Positions 1 through 5,948 of a stretch of DNA of 6,693 nt are shown here, piece by piece; the stretch's first letter is position 1; each line of letters begins with the position of its first letter. The position numbers and the translations under genes were made by a program. Origin of the DNA: Marinobacter sp. (GTDB taxonomy: Bacteria; Pseudomonadota; Gammaproteobacteria; Pseudomonadales; Oleiphilaceae). The stretch is taken from NCBI GenBank assembly GCA_017643965.1, contig JAEPMM010000187.1:1-6693 (forward strand), written 5' to 3'. The notes under the pieces are model-generated. The model was given only the letters and a program-made list of their open reading frames with translations. It was not told where the DNA came from and did no database searches.

Positions 1-872
1 ACCTTTTGAGACGCGCTCAGGTTCAGCATGGCCAGAGTGTCTTTACCAATCACGGCATCTGGCTCCAGGCCATGACGACGCTGGAAGTCCTTGACCGACT
101 CCTGCAATTGTTCATCGTAGAGCATGGCGTCCTGACCGGCTGTTTCGGGCTGGTTCAGGCGGGCACGCACGGTGGGGACCCGGGGGTCAGTCATGCCGGG
201 CTTGAGCGTCGTGCCTGCGGAGACTTTGGGCCAGCCGCCGTTTGCTGCAATTTCGCGGTAGTGGGCCAAAGCCTCTTTTAGGCGAAGGTAGCCTTGTTGT
301 GAGGGTTGCAGAGAGCGGAGCTGCGCACCGACATCGCTTTCATCTCCAACCGATCCCAGCATTTTTGCCAGGCTCTGGTCACGAGGGTTGGAAAACCATT
401 CCGGATCTATGGAATTCGGGTTGATACGGCCTCGCAAACTATGGGCTGCGAAACTCAGGTACATGTCCGAGAGGGCAAGCTCAAGATCAACCAGCCGACT
501 AGGCACAGTGCTGTCAGAAAGGTCTGCCAGCATCCCGCTGACAAGCGATAGGTGGTAGTTCCCCGGGTCCATGGCGTGCTCGCTCGCCGCACCTACGGTA
601 TTGACTAACGCGTAGGCTTTCTTCATGTCGTTGCGACCGTTCACCCAGATTGGTGTGAAGCCATTTTCCTCATAAACCCCGAGCATGAGCTTTGCGTTGA
701 ACAGGGGTTCCGTTTCTGCCTGCGGGATGTAGGGCGACTCCAGCCGCTGCCGGATCAGTTCGGGCAAAGAATCGGTTGCCCGGGCAGGGCTGATTGCTAC
801 CAACAAGAGAGCGATGAAAATCAGGGGCGCTATCATGTTCGCGCGCGCGAGTTTTCTTGTGTGAGAGATCAT
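1..872 (-). CDS. ldtD: L,D-transpeptidase of the YcbB/LdtD type, N-terminal half (cut by window edge)
   Basis: This family cross-links peptidoglycan stem peptides (3-3 links) in the periplasm. From the ATG at 870-872, 290 residues can be read before the window ends. Residues 1-32 form a signal peptide: a basic start (HTRKLARA), a hydrophobic stretch (PLIFIALLLVAI) and a probable cut after ARA. The middle part, with GFTPIW near 71-76, YLSFAAHSLRGRINP near 138-152 and HYREIAANGGWP near 204-215, follows the YcbB scaffold. Residues about 226-288 are a peptidoglycan-binding domain (DPRVPTVRARL, then VKDFQRRHGLEPDAVIGKDTLAMLN). The catalytic YkuD domain with its cysteine would lie beyond position 1, so activity cannot be judged. 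An in-frame TGA at 894-896 bounds the start, and the ribosome site is weak (CAGAG). The next ATG, at 834-836, would remove the basic part of the signal peptide. The gene lies 218 bases downstream of secDF on the same strand, with a repeat between them. Confidence 0.88.
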   Translation of the reverse strand, partial: MISHTRKLARANMIAPLIFIALLLVAISPARATDSLPELIRQRLESPYIPQAETEPLFNAKLMLGVYEENGFTPIWVNGRNDMKKAYALVNTVGAASEHAMDPGNYHLSLVSGMLADLSDSTVPSRLVDLELALSDMYLSFAAHSLRGRINPNSIDPEWFSNPRDQSLAKMLGSVGDESDVGAQLRSLQPSQQGYLRLKEALAHYREIAANGGWPKVSAGTTLKPGMTDPRVPTVRARLNQPETAGQDAMLYDEQLQESVKDFQRRHGLEPDAVIGKDTLAMLNLSASQK

Positions 873-996
873 GTGTGCACTCTGTGAGGTGGCTCAGAAG
901 AAAGTCCAGCATACACCAGACAGGAGTACGGCAGCGGACTTCCGCCGATACGCACGACACACACGACCCTCAAAACGAGCCCTTCGGCCTTTGATC

Positions 997-1016
997 TGAA
1001 TGTCCGCTTTGCGACC
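997..1016 (+). repeat. Dispersed 20-base repeat, copy A
   Basis: Copy A of the repeat reads TGAATGTCCGCTTTGCGACC. It lies in the gap between the secDF stop and the ldtD start. It is identical to the copy at 4409 and differs by one base from the copy at 5924. Here it forms one arm of a longer palindrome. Confidence 0.85.
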
Positions 1017-1045
1017 AGGGGCACCTAAACAATGGCGAACATTCA
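997..1045. repeat. Imperfect palindrome built on repeat copy A
   Basis: TGAATGTCCGC (997-1007) is matched by GCGAACATTCA (1035-1045), the reverse complement of TGAATGTTCGC, at 10 of 11 positions. A 27-base loop separates the arms. As RNA the mismatch becomes a wobble or a bulge, depending on the strand. It starts about 46 bases after the secDF stop, so it could act as a transcript end or stabiliser. There is no T-run, so it is not a standard terminator. Confidence 0.7.
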
Positions 1046-1090
1046 TCATCCCCCTTTGTAAACGCGTCTGCCCTGGCATCAGTAACCTCC

Positions 1091-2857
1091 CTAGGGTATG
1101 AGTTCCAGTTCCTTGCGAATTTCCTCGGCAGTCGGCCGCAACTGAGCAAGCCCTTTCCTCGACCGTCGCTGCCCCAGATAATAAAGGATTGGCGACGCGA
1201 TAAAGACCGAGGAGCTGGTGCCAATTACAATTCCGAACAGCATGGGCAAGGCAAAACTCGCAACGGCGGCTCCACCCGCAATGCCCATGGGTAGCAGCGC
1301 CAGAAAGGTCGTTACCGAGGTAAACACAGTGCGGGTAAGCGTCGATGAAATACTATCGTTCAGCAGTTCCAGCATGGGGCGGTCCGGCGTCTTGCGGATG
1401 TTTTCCCGGATGCGGTCAAACACTACCACCTTATCGTTGACCGAATATCCCATAAGCGCGAGCAGTGCCGCAACTGCCGTCAGGTTGAACTCCACGCCGG
1501 CGAGGGCGAAGAAACCGATGGTTTTGGTGAGATCCAGCGCAATGGTCAGTGTGGCGGCCCAGGCGAAATGGGACTCGAATCGGAACCATAGGTACGCCAA
1601 CATACCAACACCGGCCAACAGAATAGCCAGAATGGTGGCATCACTAAAGCCACCGCTGACTTTAGGCCCTACCATATCCACTTTCGGGAATTCCGCCGTT
1701 GGCTCGACAGAGGTAACAGCGGTTTTGAGCAATGCCACTTGCTCCGCGGTCGCCCCCGGTACTCCTTGCTCTGCTGGCAGGCGAATAAGGAAGCGCCCAT
1801 CCGCGCCTGCTTCCTGAATGGCGGCGTCCTCTAGGTCTTTCGCCTGAAGCGTGGTTCTCAACTTATCAACAGTGACTCCCTGGGCCTGTACCTCCACTAC
1901 CGTACCGCCGGTAAAATCGACGCCGTATTTCAGTCCCGGCTGCACAAACAGAGCGATTGCCGCAATGGAGAACACCGCCGATACCATGAGACCGATCACG
2001 CGACCGCGCATGAAGTTCACGCCCCGCTCACTCAGGCGGTCAAGCAGGGCTATGCCAGAAATCACTAACGGTTCCCGTGCACGGCCCCGGATGCGCCACT
2101 CCATGATCAGGCGGGTGACCGCTATTGCCGTAAACAACGACGTTACCAGGCCTATGCCGATTGTGACGGCAAAGCCCCGGACCGGCCCGCTGCCAAACAG
2201 GAACAACAGGCTGACCGCGATCAGTGTCGTGAAGTTGGAATCCAGAATCGTTCTGTAGGCCTTGCCGAACCCCTCTCGGAGGGCCATCCATGCAGGCTTG
2301 CCCTGGCGGGATTCTTCACGGATACGCTCGTTAATCAGAATATTGGCATCCACCGCCATGACAATGGTGAGGATAATTCCAGCAATACCTGGCAGAGTCA
2401 GGGTAGCCCCCAGCAAGCTCAATATCCCGAACACCAGCCCAATATTCACCGTCAACCCGACACAGGCAATTAGTCCCCAACGTCCATAAAGCCCGATCAT
2501 GAAGACAATCACCATGGCTGCGCCCAGCAAACCGGTGGTCAGCCCCATGGCGATGGCGTCACTGCCCAAGTCAGGGCCCACGGTACGTTCCTCGACCACA
2601 TACAGGGGCACGGGCAAGGCACCAGCTCGCAGTAGCAGAGCCAGGTTACTGGCTTCTGTTGTGGTAAATCCACCGCTGATCTCTCCACTAGCGCCAATGG
2701 CGCTGCGGATTACCGGCGCTGTAATCACTTCACCATCCAGTACAATGGCTAGGGGCCGGCCAATGTTGTTCCGGGTCATATCCCCAAACAGCCGGGCACC
2801 CTTGTCATCCAGTTTGAAATTGACCACCGGCTCGTTGGTATCCGGATTGAAAGCCAT
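1091..2857 (-). CDS. secF: SecD C-terminal half fused to complete SecF
   Basis: This open frame of 588 residues starts at the first ATG after the internal stop. No Shine-Dalgarno-like sequence precedes that ATG, so independent translation would need restart after termination. Residues 1-90 are the end of the SecD periplasmic part (RPLAIVLDGEVITAPVIR, then LALLLRAGALPVPL and VEERTVGP). Helices from about 105 to 252 carry the SecD motif LPGIAGIILT...AVDANILINERIREE, with the conserved Asp at 170. A basic linker near 255-285 joins this to SecF. SecF shows a first helix at 286-305, VDFTGGT at 313-319, GYSVNDKVVVFDRIREN at 470-486 (Asp475) and LTRTVFTSVTTFLALLP at 507-523 (Arg509). These acidic and basic membrane residues match the proton-relay positions known in the family. 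All SecF elements look intact; the only defect is upstream. Confidence 0.88.
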   Translation of the reverse strand: MAFNPDTNEPVVNFKLDDKGARLFGDMTRNNIGRPLAIVLDGEVITAPVIRSAIGASGEISGGFTTTEASNLALLLRAGALPVPLYVVEERTVGPDLGSDAIAMGLTTGLLGAAMVIVFMIGLYGRWGLIACVGLTVNIGLVFGILSLLGATLTLPGIAGIILTIVMAVDANILINERIREESRQGKPAWMALREGFGKAYRTILDSNFTTLIAVSLLFLFGSGPVRGFAVTIGIGLVTSLFTAIAVTRLIMEWRIRGRAREPLVISGIALLDRLSERGVNFMRGRVIGLMVSAVFSIAAIALFVQPGLKYGVDFTGGTVVEVQAQGVTVDKLRTTLQAKDLEDAAIQEAGADGRFLIRLPAEQGVPGATAEQVALLKTAVTSVEPTAEFPKVDMVGPKVSGGFSDATILAILLAGVGMLAYLWFRFESHFAWAATLTIALDLTKTIGFFALAGVEFNLTAVAALLALMGYSVNDKVVVFDRIRENIRKTPDRPMLELLNDSISSTLTRTVFTSVTTFLALLPMGIAGGAAVASFALPMLFGIVIGTSSSVFIASPILYYLGQRRSRKGLAQLRPTAEEIRKELELIP

Positions 2858-2875
2858 GCGTGCGTCACGGATGTG

Positions 2876-3613
2876 CTAGCCTGCTATGGCAACCCGTTCT
2901 TCCAGTTTGTAGTCTCTGTCTTCGTAGGCACCCGGCAGAATAATGGTTGCGATATCTTCCTCCGCCGTTGCCCGGGCTGCCCAGTGAAACGTCATTTTCG
3001 CGGTGGTACCGAGCAATTCACGAATCTCGCTCGGGTCGGCGACGCCCGGCATTTGTACCAGAATGCCGTCACTACCCTGGCGAGTGATGCTGGGCTCCAC
3101 CAGTCCGGTTTCATCCAGTCGCCGTCTGACTACCTCCAGGCTTCGCTCCACCGCATCTCGGGAAATACCTGCACGCCAGGACTCGGTCAGCGTCAGCACC
3201 AGCCGTCCGCCGTTGATATCAACGTCGAACCGACGCGTGCCATCCGGAGTATCCGTTGCCAGTTTTCGAGCAAGGCTGGCTGCTTCAGACACCCGTTCGG
3301 GCTGGCGCACCGGTAGCTCGATGCCTCTATCAGTCATCTGGATGCGCCCGTATCGAATGTCCGCTTCACGCAGGGAGTTGGTCAACTCGCCGGCCATCGC
3401 TTCGTGCTCGCTGGCAAACAGTTCCTGGATATCCGCTTCCAGAAGCAGGTGTGAGCCACCTTGAAGGTCAAGCCCCAGGGAGACCGTATTCTGCTGGTAC
3501 CAATCCGGGAGTTTCCCGGACATTGTAGGGGAAAGAAGGTTCGGCAACGCACTCAACAACCCGAGCACAATCACCAGGCCGTAAACGACGGCCCGTGTAT
3601 GCAACGATTTCAT
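2876..3613 (-). CDS. secD: SecD N-terminal fragment of SecDF (first membrane helix and periplasmic domain)
   Basis: These 245 residues are the front of the interrupted secDF. Residues 8-28 are the first transmembrane helix (VVYGLVIVLGLLSALPNLL). The SecD signature LGLDLQGGSHLLLE is at 46-59. The first periplasmic domain follows, including ERSLEVVRRRLDETG at 156-170 and the IxVQMPGVxDPxEI(R)ELLG block at 184-202. The periplasmic part is short compared with E. coli SecD (about 615 residues as a separate protein), as is usual for fused SecDF proteins. The fragment ends at TAG (2876-2878) just after ERVAIAG. It therefore lacks the distal periplasmic segment and all the channel-like helices. As translated it would be a single-pass protein with no known function alone. 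Confidence 0.8.
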   Translation of the reverse strand: MKSLHTRAVVYGLVIVLGLLSALPNLLSPTMSGKLPDWYQQNTVSLGLDLQGGSHLLLEADIQELFASEHEAMAGELTNSLREADIRYGRIQMTDRGIELPVRQPERVSEAASLARKLATDTPDGTRRFDVDINGGRLVLTLTESWRAGISRDAVERSLEVVRRRLDETGLVEPSITRQGSDGILVQMPGVADPSEIRELLGTTAKMTFHWAARATAEEDIATIILPGAYEDRDYKLEERVAIAG

Positions 3614-3624
3614 GGGTAATCCTC
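3614..3624 (-). promoter_or_regulatory. Ribosome binding site of secDF
   Basis: On the minus strand GAGGA (3620-3624) stands six bases before the ATG at 3611-3613. This is the clearest start signal in the window and fixes the start of secDF. It also shows that translation initiation was not the part of the gene that was lost. Confidence 0.65.
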
Positions 3625-3684
3625 GAAGAAAACTTCACTAACCGGTATGACTGCCCAGATGCACAGCCATGATAAAGCGGAGGA

Positions 3685-4071
3685 CTACGCCAGAGGGGGT
3701 GCGCGAAGAAGCGGGATTAAAAAACGAGGAGATGCAGGGGGATGTCCCGCTCCTGCGGTGATGATGCAGTTACTGCGGCAAAGACCGACGCCTAGCACCA
3801 TCGGACTGGCAGGCCACCAGTCGGAAAGGTCCGGATCACCACCCACTGCGGCATCGTTCTCAGAATTGCCACCTAGTACCCTGATGGACTCGTTATGACT
3901 CGCAACAACCAGATGATCCACGGTTCCGATAAAACCATGGTTGGCCTTAGTAGCTGAGGCTTGCTGGTGGGTAATTGAGGAGATAAAGACAAGCAGCAAT
4001 GCCAGTAGTGAAAGCACTACAAGAGGCACTTGGAACCGTCCGCGAGGGAGAGGGTGATTGTCGTTGGTCAT
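3685..4071 (-). CDS. Small secreted or membrane-anchored protein of unknown function
   Basis: I do not recognise this 128-residue protein. Residues 1-14 are polar with two arginines. Residues 15-33 are strongly hydrophobic (VPLVVLSLLALLLVFISSI), followed by THQQASA, a plausible signal peptidase site near residue 40. The next part, about 45-85, is a soluble segment (VDHLVVASHNESIRVLG, then Asp/Asn-rich). The last 40 residues are rich in Pro, Leu and Ala and look less like a folded domain, so the original protein may have ended or continued in another frame. A ribosome site, GAGAT (4078-4082), stands six bases before the ATG and supports the start. It lies 71 bases upstream of secDF on the same strand and could share its transcript. 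The start and signal sequence are believable; the C-terminal part is doubtful. Confidence 0.45.
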   Translation of the reverse strand: MTNDNHPLPRGRFQVPLVVLSLLALLLVFISSITHQQASATKANHGFIGTVDHLVVASHNESIRVLGGNSENDAAVGGDPDLSDWWPASPMVLGVGLCRSNCIITAGAGHPPASPRFLIPLLRAPPLA

Positions 4072-4130
4072 GCTGCTATCTCAAAATGTCGAATGAATCT
4101 TGAAACGCGGACTAACCGAAGTCAACGAGT

Positions 4131-4408
4131 TTATGTGGCCGGTTGAAGAAGTTGCCTGGCAGGGTTGGAGGATGGAGTAGCGTCAGCGTCAAGCCACCAT
4201 ACCTTGTCGGAAATAGTCGGCTTCCAGTTGTGGGGCAATAGCTCGACGATGGCAGTGTTCTTCTGCGTCGGCAGTCGAGTCAGCACACCCTTCAGGTAGG
4301 CATAGGGATCATGCCCGTTCAGCTTTGCTGGCTGGATCAGTGTCATAACAGCAGCAGCACGCTGACTACTAGAAAGAAAGCCAAAAAGTGAATCTGCTCC
4401 AATATGAT
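4131..4408 (-). pseudogene. tnpC: IS66-family transposase (TnpC), C-terminal remnant
   Basis: Only the last part of the IS66 transposase is left. From the ATG at 4346 it reads LIQPAKLNGHDPYAYLKGVLTRLP, then IVELLPHNW, which is the typical C-terminal block of IS66 TnpC. Similarity continues upstream of that ATG in the same open frame: SSSQRAAAVM, and before it IGADSLFGF, which fits the IGR..YLFAGS...GQRAAA region with about one residue missing. It stops near 4405, where a 20-base dispersed repeat begins. The full protein is about 500 residues; the DDE catalytic residues are all gone and no tnpA or tnpB is present. I see no clear IS66 terminal inverted repeat downstream of the TAA at 4131. It is a dead fragment and says only that an IS66 element once sat here. 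Confidence 0.85.
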
Positions 4409-4428
4409 TGAATGTCCGCTTTGCGACC
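4409..4428 (+). repeat. Dispersed 20-base repeat, copy B
   Basis: Identical over 20 bases to copy A. It has no partner arm nearby. Similarity to the IS66 transposase stops right at its edge (about 4405), so this repeat, or the element it belonged to, marks the break point of the insertion sequence. Confidence 0.85.
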
Positions 4429-4715
4429 GCCGGTCTTCTCTATCTCCTTAAATGTAGGCCGAGGGCTCGCACCTTTTAATAACTCAATATTCCCATTGCT
4501 CAGTCGGGGCCGACTTTCCCTTGCCGACGACCCGGTTAAAGTGGATTGAACGATTTTTCAGCAAGATCGTACTCTAAGAGGTAGATGGTCACCGGGGCTG
4601 GCTTATCCTGCTGTGGATAAAACTGATTTACACGCTCAGCTCCAATGAAAGTCCACCGTGACGCGATTCAACTTGTTTTAGGCATGCCGTCGATCCGTAG
4701 TCACCTGTTCGGCCA
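4429..4715. other. Intergenic stretch without a convincing gene
   Basis: This stretch lies between the repeat next to the IS66 remnant and the end of the exchanger gene. The only protein-like piece is a 44-codon open frame on the minus strand, 4536-4667, with no start codon of the usual kind. It could be a gene fragment. I see no RNA gene and no strong hairpin with a T-run terminator. Confidence 0.5.
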
Positions 4716-5663
4716 TCAGTCGGGCCAGAGGAGAAAAAGATAACCGAAATACAGCGCCAGCAGCACAGCACCCTCTACCCGGTGCAGCATGCGCCCTGTA
4801 TACAGAAGCGGGATCAGCAAAACCGTAAAGAGAATCATCACTCCGTAATCCAGAGTCGAAATCCCGGGTGCTTCTATAGGCGAAACAATCGACGCCACCC
4901 CCAGTATTCCAAGGACGTTGAATATATTGGAGCCAACGATATTGCCTATTGCGATGTCAGGCTGCTTTCGGAAAGCTGCAACCAGCGAGGTTGCCAATTC
5001 CGGCATGCTGGTCCCCGCCGCGACAATCGTCAGACCGATCACCTCTTCACTGATTCCGCAACTGACCGCCAATGCCACAGAATTCTCAACCAGTAGGCGG
5101 GAGCCAGCCACAAGAATCGCCAGCCCAACCAGGATCAGAGCAATATCGACACACCAATGACGTGATGTATTGACTGCCAGAATGTTTTCCTCATCCGCAC
5201 TGGCGGGGGGAGGTTCTCTGCGGGCCAAAATGACGCTCATCCATGTGTAGGCGACAATTCCTGAAAACAGAAGCACGCCCTCAAGGCGGCTGAGAGTTTG
5301 GTTCAGTAGTAGCAAAACCAACAGGAGGGCGACTCCCAGGGCGACAGGAGCGTCTATCTTGATAACCTGGCGGTGAACCGGAATAGGGCACACCAATGCT
5401 GTTATTCCAAGAATCACAGCAATATTGAAAATATTTGAGCCCACCACATTGCCCACCGAGATATCTCCCTGGTTGGAAAGCGCAGCTTCCACGCTTACCA
5501 CCAGTTCCGGTGAGCTGGTTCCAAATGCAACGATGGTCAAGCCCACCATCAGGCGATTGAGACCGGCCCGCAGTGCCAGTGATGAACTGCCCCTGACAAG
5601 GCCCTCTGCCCCAACGAAAAGGAGGACAAGTGCGAACGCGATATACACAAGGTTGGCTAGCAA
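4716..5663 (-). CDS. yrbG: Calcium/sodium antiporter, CaCA family (YrbG-like)
   Basis: An inner-membrane exchanger that moves Ca2+ against Na+ (or another cation). The 315 residues carry the two inverted alpha repeats that define the family. Alpha-1 has GLTIVAFGTSSPEL (41-54) and GNVVGSNIFN (71-80); alpha-2 has GLTIVAAGTSMPEL (210-223) and GNIVGSNIFN (240-249). The ion-binding acidic residues Glu53 and Glu222 are both present. About ten hydrophobic helices are visible, with a short polar loop between the halves (about 147-170, ARREPPPASADEEN). The length is close to that of E. coli YrbG (about 325). The start is a TTG at 5661-5663: an in-frame TAA lies only five codons upstream and no ATG or GTG lies between. 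A GTG five codons further in is the alternative. The ribosome site is weak (AAGTGG). The gene appears intact. No neighbour hints at its regulation, and the exact cation is not shown by the sequence. Confidence 0.93.
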   Translation of the reverse strand: MLANLVYIAFALVLLFVGAEGLVRGSSSLALRAGLNRLMVGLTIVAFGTSSPELVVSVEAALSNQGDISVGNVVGSNIFNIAVILGITALVCPIPVHRQVIKIDAPVALGVALLLVLLLLNQTLSRLEGVLLFSGIVAYTWMSVILARREPPPASADEENILAVNTSRHWCVDIALILVGLAILVAGSRLLVENSVALAVSCGISEEVIGLTIVAAGTSMPELATSLVAAFRKQPDIAIGNIVGSNIFNVLGILGVASIVSPIEAPGISTLDYGVMILFTVLLIPLLYTGRMLHRVEGAVLLALYFGYLFLLWPD

Positions 5664-5923
5664 TTTGATCGACCACTTATATTACTGGGGGCTTAATCAC
5701 GGCTCGTTCTGTGTCCAATCGTCGGTTACCTTACACAAAAGCTGTTGCCGTGTCTGTTCAGCCCGCTCGTATACCGGGCGCCGGAATAACGACGAAAACA
5801 GCACTGTAGTTGGCAACGGCAAAACTGATACTTTCAGGTTAGATCATGGGTTCTACCCCATTACTGCGGACATGCCAAAAAAGAGGCTGAATTTCTCCAA
5901 AGGTGAGTGCTGGTCTATCCGCC
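5664..5923. other. Intergenic stretch upstream of the antiporter
   Basis: It should hold the antiporter's promoter if that gene is transcribed alone, but I cannot point to a convincing pair of promoter boxes. A TAATAT (minus strand, about 5679-5684) lies very close to the TTG start and has no good partner. A 48-codon open frame on the minus strand, ending at a TGA near 5697, has no usual start codon. A small hairpin-like sequence, ATGGG-TTCTAC-CCCAT, lies near 5847-5862. Confidence 0.4.
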
Positions 5924-5943
5924 TGAATGTTCGCTTTGCGACC
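5924..5943 (+). repeat. Dispersed 20-base repeat, copy C
   Basis: TGAATGTTCGCTTTGCGACC, one base different from copies A and B; the changed base makes it match the second arm of the palindrome at copy A. It begins five bases beyond the stop codon of the AFG1/ZapE gene. A partial second arm, CATTCA, lies inside the end of that gene. Confidence 0.85.
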
Positions 5944-5948
5944 TTTCG

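Larger units (their letters stand above)
1091..3613 (-). pseudogene. secDF: Fused SecD-SecF protein translocase subunit, interrupted by an in-frame TAG codon
   Basis: SecDF works with SecYEG in the inner membrane. It uses the proton gradient to pull exported proteins out on the periplasmic side. The whole locus is 841 codons in one continuous frame, broken only by TAG at codon 246. The frame resumes directly with HIRDAR and then the rest of SecD, so no base has been lost or gained. Similarity fits on both sides: AIAG before the stop and HIRDAR after it match the usual ...SGENLVDAQ... region of fused SecDF proteins as I recall them. That places a Glu at the stop, and GAG to TAG is a single change. 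Without readthrough the product is two fragments and probably inactive. A sequencing error, suppression of the amber codon, or restart at the ATG at 2857 are alternatives. A good ribosome site (GAGGA, six bases before ATG, 3620-3624) supports the start at 3613. Confidence 0.75.

Noticed and set aside
6..551. Plus-strand frames at the left end
   Set aside because: The minus strand encodes an uninterrupted YcbB-type transpeptidase with a signal peptide and a peptidoglycan-binding domain. The plus-strand frames are its shadow.
839..850. TCGCGCGCGCGA, a perfect 12-base palindrome
   Set aside because: It is an alternating CG run inside the codons for Leu-Ala-Arg-Ala of the transpeptidase signal peptide, so coding constraint explains it well enough.
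1218..1817. Plus-strand open frame of 199 codons within secDF
   Set aside because: It lies opposite the SecD/SecF coding sequence, which shows strong conserved motifs. The plus-strand product is low-complexity and matches nothing I know.
4404..4451. Plus-strand start reading MIECPLCDRR, resembling a zinc-binding peptide
   Set aside because: It is simply the translation of repeat copy B and stops after 15 codons.
5679..5720. TAATAT as a -10 promoter box for the antiporter
   Set aside because: The only TTGGAC upstream is about 28 bases away, too far, and the box would leave almost no room for a ribosome site before the TTG start.
5697..5840. 48-codon minus-strand frame ending in YERAEQTRQQLLCKVTDDW
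   Set aside because: It looks somewhat protein-like, but it has no usual start codon or ribosome site and no recognisable family. Too short to call.
5860..5948. Rho-independent terminator after the ATPase gene
   Set aside because: There is a run of six T on the minus strand, but no stable stem directly before it.
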